Shown: positions 1-7,269 of the stretch, in pieces
Position numbering within the stretch: the first letter of the stretch is position 1
Layout: each line of letters opens with the position of its first letter
Assembly: GCA_035577545.1 (NCBI GenBank)
Contig: DATLVI010000017.1
Span: forward strand, 62,001-126,000
Reading direction: 5' to 3'
DNA from: Verrucomicrobiia bacterium
GTDB lineage: Bacteria; Verrucomicrobiota; Verrucomicrobiia; Palsa-1439
Length of the DNA stretch: 64,000 nucleotides
Made by a program: the position numbers and the translations under genes
The notes under the pieces: generated by a model
What the model was told of the DNA's origin: nothing
Database searches by the model: none
What the model saw: the letters and a program-made list of their open reading frames with translations, nothing else

Positions 1-830
1 TCGAAGAAATCGTTATGGCCCTCAAGGTGCGCCACGACGCGTTCAGCGGCTATCAGACGAACGTCGACAGCTCGCAGATCTATCGCAGCAGCCGTCTCGT
101 CTCGCATATGACCGGCATGGTCGTGCAGCGCAATAAGGCCATCGTCGGCGACAACGCGTTCGCCCACGAAGCCGGCATCCACCAGCACGGCATGATGGCC
201 AACCGCGAGACCTACGAAATCATGCGCGCCGAGGACGTGGGCCGCTCCAGCGAACTCACCTGGGGCAAGCACATGGGCCATCACGCGGTCAGCAAAAAGC
301 TCGAAGAGATGGGCTACAAACTCAGCGAAGAGGAAGTCCGCCGCATCACCGACCAGATCAAGACGCTCGCCGACAAGAAGAAGCAGGTGTACGACGAAGA
401 CGTCACGGCTATCGTCGAAGGCCAGTTTACCGAAGTGCCGCAGGTCTGGAAACTGGGCTACCTCAGCGTCATGACCGGTGAAATCCCGACCGCCTCGTTG
501 CGCCTCATCCGCGCCGACAAACAGGAACCGATTGCCGACGCCGGCACCGGCGACGGCCCGATCGACGCGATGCTCAAGACCATCGACCGCATCACCGGCC
601 TCAAAGGCAGTCTCAGTGATTACAGCGTCAACAGCGTCACCCGCGGCAAGGACGCCATCGGCGAGGTTACCGTACGCGTTCACTTCAACGGTGATGCCGG
701 CCGCGTTGTCACCGGCAAAGGCTCTTCAACCGACATCATCGAAGCCAGCGCCCTCGCCTACTTGAATGCCCTCAACCGCTACCTTTTCGAGCAACGCCGC
801 ACCGCCGAAACTGAAAAGCCGACGCTGTGA
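1..830 (+). CDS. leuA: 2-isopropylmalate synthase, C-terminal part (5' end outside window)
   Basis: This enzyme condenses acetyl-CoA with 2-oxoisovalerate in the first committed step of leucine synthesis. The reading frame is open from base 3, so the gene starts upstream of the window; about 276 residues are visible. The segment FAHEAGIHQHG is the metal-binding end of the TIM-barrel catalytic domain. It is followed by the linker region and, from about residue 150, a LeuA dimer-type regulatory domain (the leucine-binding domain in this family), ending in the expected SALAYLNALNR segment. The next gene starts 19 bp downstream but differs in base composition, so it is probably not part of a leucine operon. 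Confidence 0.93.
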   Translation, partial: EEIVMALKVRHDAFSGYQTNVDSSQIYRSSRLVSHMTGMVVQRNKAIVGDNAFAHEAGIHQHGMMANRETYEIMRAEDVGRSSELTWGKHMGHHAVSKKLEEMGYKLSEEEVRRITDQIKTLADKKKQVYDEDVTAIVEGQFTEVPQVWKLGYLSVMTGEIPTASLRLIRADKQEPIADAGTGDGPIDAMLKTIDRITGLKGSLSDYSVNSVTRGKDAIGEVTVRVHFNGDAGRVVTGKGSSTDIIEASALAYLNALNRYLFEQRRTAETEKPTL

Positions 831-849
831 AAGAGAGGACGTACAATTA

Positions 850-2160
850 ATGAAACCAGTCCTCTTACTAGACTTATCGACTCTTCAGAACTTGGTGCAT
901 GAAGAAGCGCAGCGATTGCAGCATCACTTCTTTCTCAATGTGCCTCCCGTATTGTTTCTGGAAACTCTCGCAGACTTGGAGCGGCCAGATAAGGCTTCGC
1001 CTCATAGACAAGACCAGGTAAAGGCTTGGACTTCCCGAATGCTTTTACCTGGTGTTCTCTTTAATATGGACCACAGACATCTTTGCCGGATAGAGCTTCT
1101 AGGCGCTGAATTTGAAATGGGCGGCAGCGCAATCCCCGAGCCACCTAAGCGCAAGCGATTGCCTAATGGGGAAATTTTGAATTTTCATGATGTGACCTGG
1201 CAGAATCGAGCGCTGATAAGATGGCTTGAAGGTCGGTTTGCCGACGAGGACCGTTCCATAGCCGAAGATTGGCGTAAACATTCGTGCGTGATCGACGTAC
1301 AGAAATATGAAGGCCGTCTTGCTAAAGAGTATGTGATCGTACGTCGTGTTAGTGATGTAAGAGATGTTGTCTCTGCAGTTGAAGACATACTATCAAATCC
1401 TAACATGCAGGATTTTTGCCTGGAATGGCTTATGGAAGAGTTTTCCTTCAGACAAAGCGTACGCGACGCAATTTATACCGGATGGCGAATGCGGCCATCC
1501 ACCTACCTCAAGGACTTTGCGCCCTACGCTCATTATTGTGTCAAGGTTAGTCTTGCTTTCGCCTTTGGTCTTGTTCGAGGTCAGATCGCTTCGTTACCGG
1601 AAAAGAAAAGTCGCGTGGATTTAGAGTACTGCTACTACCTGCCCTTTTGCATGGCATTTGCTTCCACTGATCGGTTCCACAAGAATCTTGCACCACCACT
1701 ATTGCGAGAAAACCAAGACTTCATTGAGGGAAACGTGCTAAAGGCAGATTTGAAACACCTCAATGAAGAGTGGCAAAGTTTAACACCGGAGCAGAAGCGT
1801 CAACGTGATGTCGAGTACGGGGACTATCCAGTTGAGAACTCCGACTCAGTGATTTGGAAGATTTGGCGTAAACAGGCTGGACCTCGCACGTCTGACTACG
1901 GGAATCGAGCTCCTCTTATGACAAAGGAGAAGAGTGACGAGCTCGTAAGACACATTAACTCTACAATCGATGCTACGGACCAAAGGCAAACCGGGATGGA
2001 GCTTGTAGAATTAAATGAGGGTGCCGCAACAGTTAAAACAATAATCAGCTTGATGGTCCCGCGCAGTGAGATGATCGAACACTTCCCTAATTTTGAACAA
2101 ACACAACACCAGGCGGCCGAAACGGAAAATGAACCCCGCAAAAAACCATCCCGCCAGTAA
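850..2160 (+). CDS. hypothetical protein with PIN-like features
   Basis: The product is 436 aa with no signal peptide or membrane segment. I chose the ATG at 850 because GAGAGGA lies about 10 nt upstream; the frame is open further upstream but there it runs inside leuA. The N-terminus (LLLDLSTLQNL, then FLETLADLER) and a later stretch (DLEYCYYLPFCMAF followed by ASTDRFHKNL) resemble the spaced acidic residues of PIN-like nucleases, where YLP(F/Y)C-x-x-F-x-S-x-D is common. That assignment is inference. The gene is visibly more AT-rich than leuA and the sulfur genes, which suggests transfer. Its 3' end overlaps the next small gene, so translation may be coupled. Confidence 0.75.
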   Translation: MKPVLLLDLSTLQNLVHEEAQRLQHHFFLNVPPVLFLETLADLERPDKASPHRQDQVKAWTSRMLLPGVLFNMDHRHLCRIELLGAEFEMGGSAIPEPPKRKRLPNGEILNFHDVTWQNRALIRWLEGRFADEDRSIAEDWRKHSCVIDVQKYEGRLAKEYVIVRRVSDVRDVVSAVEDILSNPNMQDFCLEWLMEEFSFRQSVRDAIYTGWRMRPSTYLKDFAPYAHYCVKVSLAFAFGLVRGQIASLPEKKSRVDLEYCYYLPFCMAFASTDRFHKNLAPPLLRENQDFIEGNVLKADLKHLNEEWQSLTPEQKRQRDVEYGDYPVENSDSVIWKIWRKQAGPRTSDYGNRAPLMTKEKSDELVRHINSTIDATDQRQTGMELVELNEGAATVKTIISLMVPRSEMIEHFPNFEQTQHQAAETENEPRKKPSRQ

Positions 2161-2365
2161 TCGTTCGCGGACGGCCCGCGCGGCAAAGAAAGACGCTTGG
2201 GTCAGAGCCGCCGCCTACGGCTGCGACATGAACCTGCTGGAAGCCAGCCTTCGTCGTACGCCAGCCGAAAGAATCCGCGTTCATCAGGACGCACTCGACC
2301 GTATCGCGGAATTGCGGGATGCGGCCAAGCAGGTTTTTGCCAGAGCGGCAAAGCTTGGGCTATGA
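2129..2365 (+). CDS. small helical hypothetical protein
   Basis: The product is 78 aa, basic at the N-terminus, then predicted helical. The pattern AAYGCDMNLLEASLRRTPAERIRVHQ, broken here as AAYGCDMNLLEAS and LRRTPAERIRVHQ, resembles a widespread small-protein family that often sits next to nucleotidyltransferases or other toxin-like genes. That link is recalled family context, not proven here. The ATG at 2129 overlaps the end of the upstream gene by 32 bp; an in-frame ATG at 2093 is possible. The stop codon overlaps the ATG of the following dioxygenase (ATGA at 2362-2365), so the two are probably translated together. Confidence 0.7.
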   Translation: MNPAKNHPASNRSRTARAAKKDAWVRAAAYGCDMNLLEASLRRTPAERIRVHQDALDRIAELRDAAKQVFARAAKLGL

Positions 2366-3051
2366 TTGTATCGGACGAACTGGTCGAAAGCCTTACTCAC
2401 AATGGCTTCGCCGTGGTCCCGACCGTCCTTGATGCAAAGGTCGTGAACGATTTGCTCGCGCTCATGCAGGATGCCCAATTGGGTGGCGGTCGCCGTAATG
2501 TGCTGGCGGACTTTGCTGAAGTACAATCTGCGGCGCATTCACCTGAGGTTCGTTCCATCGTTGAATCCATCCTGGGCCCGGATGCGTTTGCGGTGCGTGG
2601 GCTGTTCTTCGACAAGAATCCGCAGGCAAATTGGATGGTTGGGTGGCATCAAGACCGCACTATTGCGGTGCGCGAGCGACACGAAACGCCCGGCTTCACA
2701 CTGTGGACTATCAAATCTGGCGTCCACCACGTCCAACCGCCGGTTTCTATTTTGAAAGAAATGCTCACGATACGTTTGCACTTGGACGAAACCGACGAAT
2801 CGAACGGGCCACTTCGTGTTATTCCGGGTTCGCACCATGCTGGCCTTATTCCCGAAGAAGATGCCGAAATTTGGGTCAATCGATGCAATCCTGTGATATG
2901 TTCAGTCGAACGCGGCGGCGCCGTCGTGATGCGGCCGCTGCTTCTACACGCCTCTTCAAAGGCCACAAACCCGTCACACCGCCGCGTCCTGCATATCGAG
3001 TTTGCCTCCCAACCCCTGCCCGGCAAACTCAACTGGGCGTTTAAAGCCTAG
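2362..3051 (+). CDS. phytanoyl-CoA dioxygenase (PhyH) family protein
   Basis: A 229-aa non-haem Fe(II)/2-oxoglutarate oxygenase. The metal triad is visible as H96-x-D98 (GWHQDRT) and distal H196 (RPLLLHASS), with R207/R208 as candidate 2-oxoglutarate carboxylate ligands. The segment GPLRVIPGSHHAGL is typical of PhyH proteins. The start at 2362 is fixed by the ATGA overlap with the previous stop; the frame is open upstream but lacks family similarity there. The substrate cannot be read from sequence, since the family hydroxylates lipids, small metabolites and secondary metabolites. It closes the three-gene cassette and converges on the BtpA-family gene. Confidence 0.88.
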   Translation: MIVSDELVESLTHNGFAVVPTVLDAKVVNDLLALMQDAQLGGGRRNVLADFAEVQSAAHSPEVRSIVESILGPDAFAVRGLFFDKNPQANWMVGWHQDRTIAVRERHETPGFTLWTIKSGVHHVQPPVSILKEMLTIRLHLDETDESNGPLRVIPGSHHAGLIPEEDAEIWVNRCNPVICSVERGGAVVMRPLLLHASSKATNPSHRRVLHIEFASQPLPGKLNWAFKA

Positions 3052-3105
3052 TCCGACGTTGCGGGGAAAACCCTGCGGATGCGTTGCGTGGAATGATCCC
3101 GGTCC

Positions 3106-3900
3106 CTATCCAGCGTGGGCCGCTTTGACCAGCGCAGCCACCCGACGGGGATCGACGGGATGGAAGAGTTTGCCGCCCTTCTTCACTGATGTACCGACAA
3201 TGACTCCATCGGCGTGGCGAAGAAACTCGCGGACGTTGCCGAGGGTGATGCCGCTGCCGAGCAGAATCTTCGCGTTCGGGCAGGTACGGCGCACCCGTTG
3301 GACGTCGGTAATGTCCGCCGCGACACCGGTGCCCGTTCCCGAAATAATGAGCGCGTCGGCCAGGCCGCGTTCCAGCGTATCGCGCGCTGAGTCTTCGATC
3401 TCGAAGTTCCCGAGCGGTACCGCGTGCTTCACGTGCACGTCGGCAAAAATGGACACCGCCGGGCAAATCCGTTCGCGGTAGCGGACCGTTTCGTACGCGT
3501 TGCCTTCGATGATGCCCTGATCGGTAAGCATCGCGCCGGTGTGGACGTTGACGCGGATGAAGCTGCCGCCGCACGCCGCACATAGCGCCAGCGCGGCGCG
3601 GGCATCGTTGCGGAGAACATTAAAGCCCAGCGGCAAGCGGGTTATGGCATGTATCGAGGAGCCCGCCGCCGACATCGCGGCAATCGTCTCGGGATCGACA
3701 CTGGCCTTGGTGAATGGCGCATCGCCGAAGTTCTCGACGATAATCGCATCCACCCCGCCGCGTTCATAGGCCCGTGCGTCAACGAGGGCATGGTCGATGA
3801 CCGACTTGAGGTTGCCGCCCCATTTGGGGGAGCCGGGGAGGGGTTGAAGATGGATTACGCCGATGACAAATCTACGTTTGGGACGAAAGGGCACGCTCAT
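3106..3900 (-). CDS. BtpA/SgcQ family TIM-barrel protein
   Basis: A 264-aa single-domain protein of the BtpA family. Hallmarks are the N-terminal GVIHLQPLPGSP, the barrel segments ERGGVDAIIVENFGDAPF and IFADVHVKHAVPLG, and the C-terminal GTSVKKGGKLFHPVD. BtpA is linked to photosystem I stability in cyanobacteria and SgcQ to an E. coli sugar-phosphate operon; the reaction of most members is unknown. Length matches the family. No Shine-Dalgarno is seen, and the ATG lies inside a 12-bp inverted repeat annotated separately. It faces the PhyH gene tail to tail. Confidence 0.9.
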   Translation of the reverse strand: MSVPFRPKRRFVIGVIHLQPLPGSPKWGGNLKSVIDHALVDARAYERGGVDAIIVENFGDAPFTKASVDPETIAAMSAAGSSIHAITRLPLGFNVLRNDARAALALCAACGGSFIRVNVHTGAMLTDQGIIEGNAYETVRYRERICPAVSIFADVHVKHAVPLGNFEIEDSARDTLERGLADALIISGTGTGVAADITDVQRVRRTCPNAKILLGSGITLGNVREFLRHADGVIVGTSVKKGGKLFHPVDPRRVAALVKAAHAG

Positions 3901-3928
3901 TTTTGCGCGAGTGTGTCAAAAATGAGCG
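3894..3928. promoter_or_regulatory. 12-bp perfect inverted repeat across the btpA-family start codon
   Basis: CGCTCATTTTTG (3894-3905) and CAAAAATGAGCG (3917-3928) are perfect reverse complements separated by 11 nt. The start codon of the BtpA-family gene (CAT on the plus strand, 3898-3900) lies in one arm. It could be an operator for a dimeric regulator or an mRNA hairpin hiding the start. Function is inferred only. Confidence 0.6.
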
Positions 3929-3957
3929 CGAAATGGCAGGCTTTTTTGCAAAACCGA

Positions 3958-3977
3958 GAGCGTCGCGCAAGACGCTC
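3958..3977 (-). terminator. probable terminator hairpin after the 60-aa gene
   Basis: GAGCGTC and GACGCTC form a 7-bp perfect stem with a 6-nt loop. Read on the minus strand it lies 20 nt beyond the stop of the 3997-4179 ORF and is followed by TCGGTTTTG, a short T-rich tail. It separates that ORF from the BtpA-family gene. Confidence 0.45.
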
Positions 3978-3996
3978 GATTTAAACCGTAAAATGT

Positions 3997-4179
3997 CTAG
4001 TCAACGAGGACGCGGTGTCCGTGGAACTCCCCTTCCAGGCGCACTTTACGTGAATTGATGAGGTCAGCCACGATGTACGCGCCAAGCTGCTCATCACGTG
4101 TTAGTTCGTTGACTGTGGAGATCAACTCCGCCAGGGTCGGAGCGCTCTTACGGGTGGACTTGCTTCCATTCTGTTTCAT
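3997..4179 (-). CDS. small hypothetical protein
   Basis: A 60-aa ORF starting MKQNGSKSTRKSAPTLAELI. A Lys/Arg-rich N-terminus precedes a predicted helix (LAELISTVNELTRDEQLGAY) and a C-terminal segment RKVRLEGEFHGHRVLVD. No known family is recognised. The frame is open far upstream, but that extension reads antisense through tRNA-Ala and is spurious. A terminator-like hairpin lies just downstream, which supports an independent transcript. Confidence 0.5.
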   Translation of the reverse strand: MKQNGSKSTRKSAPTLAELISTVNELTRDEQLGAYIVADLINSRKVRLEGEFHGHRVLVD

Positions 4180-4278
4180 GGGTGGTGTCTTTAGCAGGCG
4201 ACGTGCCACATCCGTAGCGGGCTTGGTGGCTTGACTCGGGGGGGTATTTTTGGAATGGTGTGCCGCTGCACCACGGCT

Positions 4279-4354
4279 GGGGATGTAGCTCAATTGGTAG
4301 AGCGCCTCGTTCGCAACGAGGAGGTCAGGGGTTCGAATCCCCTCATCTCCACCA
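4279..4354 (+). tRNA. tRNA-Ala (anticodon CGC)
   Basis: A complete 76-nt cloverleaf with the 3' CCA encoded. Acceptor arm GGGGATG pairs with CATCTCC and contains the G3-U70 pair that identifies tRNA-Ala. The anticodon stem CCTCG/CGAGG encloses the loop TTCGCAA, giving anticodon CGC, which reads GCG. The T-arm is AGGGGTTCGAATCCCCT. A TTGACT hexamer at 4231-4236 could be its -35, but the matching -10 is poor (AATGGT at 4254). Confidence 0.97.
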
Positions 4355-4378
4355 GCTTTTTTGATACCGATAACGACG

Positions 4379-5314
4379 ATGGGTGAACAGTCCCTACTGC
4401 CTTCGGACGATGCCGACGCGCTACTGCGCACGATCGGGAACACGCCGCTCATTCCCCTGCTCCGCGTCGGCAAGGAGTTTCCCCGCGTCCGCATCCTCGC
4501 CAAGGCCGAGTGGTACAACCCCGGCGGTTCCGTGAAGGACCGCGCGGCGTACCGCATGATTCGCGCCGCCGAGCTGTCGGGCCAACTCACGCCGGGCAAG
4601 GTCATCCTCGACGCAACGAGTGGCAACACCGGCATCGCCTACGCGATGATCGCCGCGCGGCGCGGGTACCGTTGCAAACTGCTCATGCCCGCCAACGCCA
4701 GCGCCGAACGCAAGAAACTGCTCCAAGCGTACGGAGCCGATCTGGTTCTCACGGACCCCACCGAAGGCAGCGACGGCGCATTCTTCGCGGCGCAGCGGCT
4801 TGACAATGAGCAACCCGACCTCTACGTCTACCCCGACCAGTACGGGAATCCCGAAAACCCATGCGCTCACTACGAGACCACGGGTCCCGAAATCATCCAA
4901 CAGACCGATGGCAAGATTACCCATTTCTTCGCCGGCCTCGGCACCAGCGGGACGATGATGGGCACCGGTAAGCGACTCCGCGAGTTCAACCGAAACATCA
5001 AGCTCATTGCCATCCAGCCCGAGGGCCCGTTCCACGGACTCGAAGGCCTCAAGCACATGGAGACCGCGTCGCACGTGCCTGAGTTGTACGATGCCAACAT
5101 TCCCGACCAAATTCTCGGCATATCCACGGAAGCCGCGCAGCAAATGGCCAAACGCCTGACCCGCGAAGAAGGCCTCTACGTCGGTGTCAGTTCTGGCGCC
5201 GCCATTTGCGCCGCGTTGAAAATCGCGGCGACCATCCAGGAAGGCACCCTCGTCGCCATTTGCCCCGACGCCGGTAACCGTTACCAGAGCGAGAAATTCT
5301 GGGAGACGCCATGA
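4379..5314 (+). CDS. cysM: cysteine synthase (CysK/CysM type, PLP-dependent)
   Basis: A 311-aa O-acetylserine/O-phosphoserine sulfhydrylase of fold-type II. The PLP lysine is K53 in GGSVKDRAAY; the cofactor and substrate loops are ATSGNTGIAY and GLGTSGTMMGTGK, and the C-terminus has VGVSSGAA. An in-frame ATG at 4361 is less likely because it abuts the tRNA. Its stop overlaps the ATG of the JAMM-protease gene (ATGA, 5311-5314), and a sulfur-carrier/E1 fusion follows. That order matches the carrier-protein-dependent cysteine pathway known as CysM-CysO-Mec in mycobacteria, so I infer that it takes sulfur from a carrier thiocarboxylate rather than free sulfide. Confidence 0.9.
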   Translation: MGEQSLLPSDDADALLRTIGNTPLIPLLRVGKEFPRVRILAKAEWYNPGGSVKDRAAYRMIRAAELSGQLTPGKVILDATSGNTGIAYAMIAARRGYRCKLLMPANASAERKKLLQAYGADLVLTDPTEGSDGAFFAAQRLDNEQPDLYVYPDQYGNPENPCAHYETTGPEIIQQTDGKITHFFAGLGTSGTMMGTGKRLREFNRNIKLIAIQPEGPFHGLEGLKHMETASHVPELYDANIPDQILGISTEAAQQMAKRLTREEGLYVGVSSGAAICAALKIAATIQEGTLVAICPDAGNRYQSEKFWETP

Positions 5315-5718
5315 AACTCTCGCAGCAACTCCTGCATCAAATCCACGCGCACCTCGAGGCAAGTTACCCGAACGAGGGTTGCGGCGTGATGCTCGGTCGG
5401 GATGGGACCGTCACCGAGGTGATTTCTGCGGACAACCAGCGGAATGACAGTGCCCGCAATCGTTACCTGATCGACCCATTGGCGTATCTGAAAATCGAGC
5501 GTGAAGCCGACAAACGCGGGCTGCAGGTGCTGGGCATCTATCACTCGCATCCAGATGTCGCCGCCCGGCCGTCGCAGTTCGACCTCGATCACGCGTGGCC
5601 CGACTTTTCGTACCTGATTGTCTCGGTTGTCAAAGGCAAAGCGGTGGAGTCGAATTCCTGGCGGCTGCGGGACGACCGTTCGGCCTTCGACCAGGAGAGT
5701 ATTGAATTTTCGACGTAA
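5311..5718 (+). CDS. mec: JAMM/MPN+ metalloprotease (Mec-like, carrier-protein hydrolase)
   Basis: A 135-aa zinc isopeptidase of the JAB1/MPN+ family. The full JAMM motif is present: E22 (YPNEGCGVML), H78-S79-H80-P81 (IYHSHPDVAA), S88 and D91 (PSQFDLDHAWP). In the Mec system the enzyme releases cysteine from the C-terminal Gly-Gly of the sulfur carrier. Here the carrier is fused inside the next protein, so it may also be needed to cut after that internal Gly-Gly (inference). The start overlaps the cysM stop by 4 bp and the next gene begins 47 bp downstream. Confidence 0.9.
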   Translation: MKLSQQLLHQIHAHLEASYPNEGCGVMLGRDGTVTEVISADNQRNDSARNRYLIDPLAYLKIEREADKRGLQVLGIYHSHPDVAARPSQFDLDHAWPDFSYLIVSVVKGKAVESNSWRLRDDRSAFDQESIEFST

Positions 5719-5765
5719 TGCGGTAGACTACCCTCCGCGGGTCTCAGGGTCACACAGGAGAGAAC

Positions 5766-7253
5766 ATGGCGATTAAAGTCACAATTCCAACGGCCTTGCG
5801 CCGCTTTGCCAATGGGCAATCGACGGTCGAGGTGGCCGGCGTAACGATCAGTGAGGTCCTCGGCAATTTGACCACGGAGCACGCGCAGTTGCGTCCGCAC
5901 CTCTACAGCGAGGACGGCAAGCTGCGCAATTTCGTGCGCGTGTACGTCAATGACGAAGACATTCGCGCCCGGGGCGACGATGCGCCTGTCAATGAGGGTG
6001 ATGAGATTTCCATTGTCCCGTCGATTGCGGGCGGCAACCTTGCCAAGCTCGACCCGATCATCAAGGACCGGGCGAAACTCACCAATGAAGATATCAAACG
6101 GTATTCGCGCCACCTGATCCTGCCGGAAGTAGGCATGGAAGGGCAGGAACGGCTCAAGGCGGCTAAGGTGCTGCTCATCGGTTCGGGTGGGCTCGGTTCG
6201 CCTATCGCCTTGTACCTGACTGCCGCTGGAGTCGGAACAATCGGCATGGTCGAATTTGACACGGTCGACTTCAGTAACCTGCAGCGGCAGATCATTCATT
6301 TCACGGGCGACGTGGGGAAACACAAGCTCAAGAGCGCCGAGGAGAAACTCAAGGCGATCAACCCGAACCTTAATTTCATCCCCTACCCCGTCAAGATCAC
6401 CAGCGAGAACGCGCTCGACATCATCAAGGACTACGATCTCGTCCTCGACGGCACAGACAATTTTCCGACCCGTTACCTCGTCAACGACGCGTGCGTGATG
6501 CTCAAGAAACCGAACGTGTACGGCTCGATCTTCCGCTGGGAAGGTATGGCCAGCGTGTTTGCGCCGCACCTTGGCGGGCCGTGCTACCGTTGCTGGTACC
6601 CCGAACCACCGCCGCCGGGGCTCGTCCCGAGTTGCGCCGAAGGTGGCGTGCTCGGTGTCATCTGCGGCATCATCGGCAACATCCAGGCGAACGAAGCCGT
6701 CAAGCTCATCATCGGCAAGGGCAAACCGCTCATGGGCCGGCTGCTCCGCTTCGACGCCATGGACATGAGCTTCCGCGAGTACAAAATCCCGCGCGATCCG
6801 AACTGTCCCGTGTGCGGCAAGAATCCGACGGTGACCGAATTGATCGACTACAACCAGTTCTGCGGTATCGGTCGCGGCGAGGACGAAGGTTCCTCAGGGG
6901 ATTCCATTGTGGAACAGAAAGATGAAGGCCTCGGTCCCGACGACATCAGTGTCGAGACCCTCAAGAAGATGCGCGACCGTAAGGAGGATTTTGTCCTCGT
7001 CGACGTTCGCAATCCCGACGAGTTCGAGATCAGCGTCCTCGAAGGCTCGGTCAAACTCCCCTTACCGGAGTTACCGCAGCGATTTCAGGAATTGCCCAAG
7101 GACAAACTCATCGTGCTGCATTGCAAGATGGGTAGCCGTAGCGCGCGGGCGCTGAGATTCCTGCGCTCGCAGGGCTACAGCAAGCTCAAGAACGTCGCCG
7201 GCGGCATCAACGCCTGGGCCGAACGCATCGACCCGGACATGCCGCAGTATTAA
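5766..7253 (+). CDS. MoaD/ThiS-like sulfur carrier - MoeB/ThiF E1 - rhodanese fusion
   Basis: A 495-aa three-domain protein. Residues 1-90 form a beta-grasp sulfur carrier ending in the canonical Gly89-Gly90 (SIVPSIAGG). Residues 91-365 are a MoeB/ThiF-type adenylating domain with the ATP loop GSGGLGSP (139-146), zinc pairs CYRC (273-276) and CPVC (347-350), and catalytic-type C290 (PSCAEGGVLG). Residues 395-495 are a rhodanese with active Cys453 in HCKMGSRS. The E1 plus rhodanese part matches MOCS3/MoeZ. A carrier fused ahead of its E1 is unusual because the Gly-Gly must be free to be adenylated. CAGGAG (5755-5760) is the ribosome site, and the upstream JAMM protease is the obvious processing partner. 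Confidence 0.93.
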   Translation: MAIKVTIPTALRRFANGQSTVEVAGVTISEVLGNLTTEHAQLRPHLYSEDGKLRNFVRVYVNDEDIRARGDDAPVNEGDEISIVPSIAGGNLAKLDPIIKDRAKLTNEDIKRYSRHLILPEVGMEGQERLKAAKVLLIGSGGLGSPIALYLTAAGVGTIGMVEFDTVDFSNLQRQIIHFTGDVGKHKLKSAEEKLKAINPNLNFIPYPVKITSENALDIIKDYDLVLDGTDNFPTRYLVNDACVMLKKPNVYGSIFRWEGMASVFAPHLGGPCYRCWYPEPPPPGLVPSCAEGGVLGVICGIIGNIQANEAVKLIIGKGKPLMGRLLRFDAMDMSFREYKIPRDPNCPVCGKNPTVTELIDYNQFCGIGRGEDEGSSGDSIVEQKDEGLGPDDISVETLKKMRDRKEDFVLVDVRNPDEFEISVLEGSVKLPLPELPQRFQELPKDKLIVLHCKMGSRSARALRFLRSQGYSKLKNVAGGINAWAERIDPDMPQY

Positions 7254-7269
7254 CCGTTAGCGCGTCGCG

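Noticed and set aside
3052-3105. Weak hairpin GCGGGG-AAAA-CCCTGC between two converging genes
   Set aside because: It contains a G-T wobble, has no T-run and is too weak to support a terminator call.
4180-4635. N-terminal extension of the minus-strand frame beginning at 4635, containing EGIRTPDLLVANEALYQLSY
   Set aside because: This peptide is the antisense reading of tRNA-Ala (a well-known annotation artefact). Only the last 60 codons, downstream of the tRNA, are kept as a possible gene.
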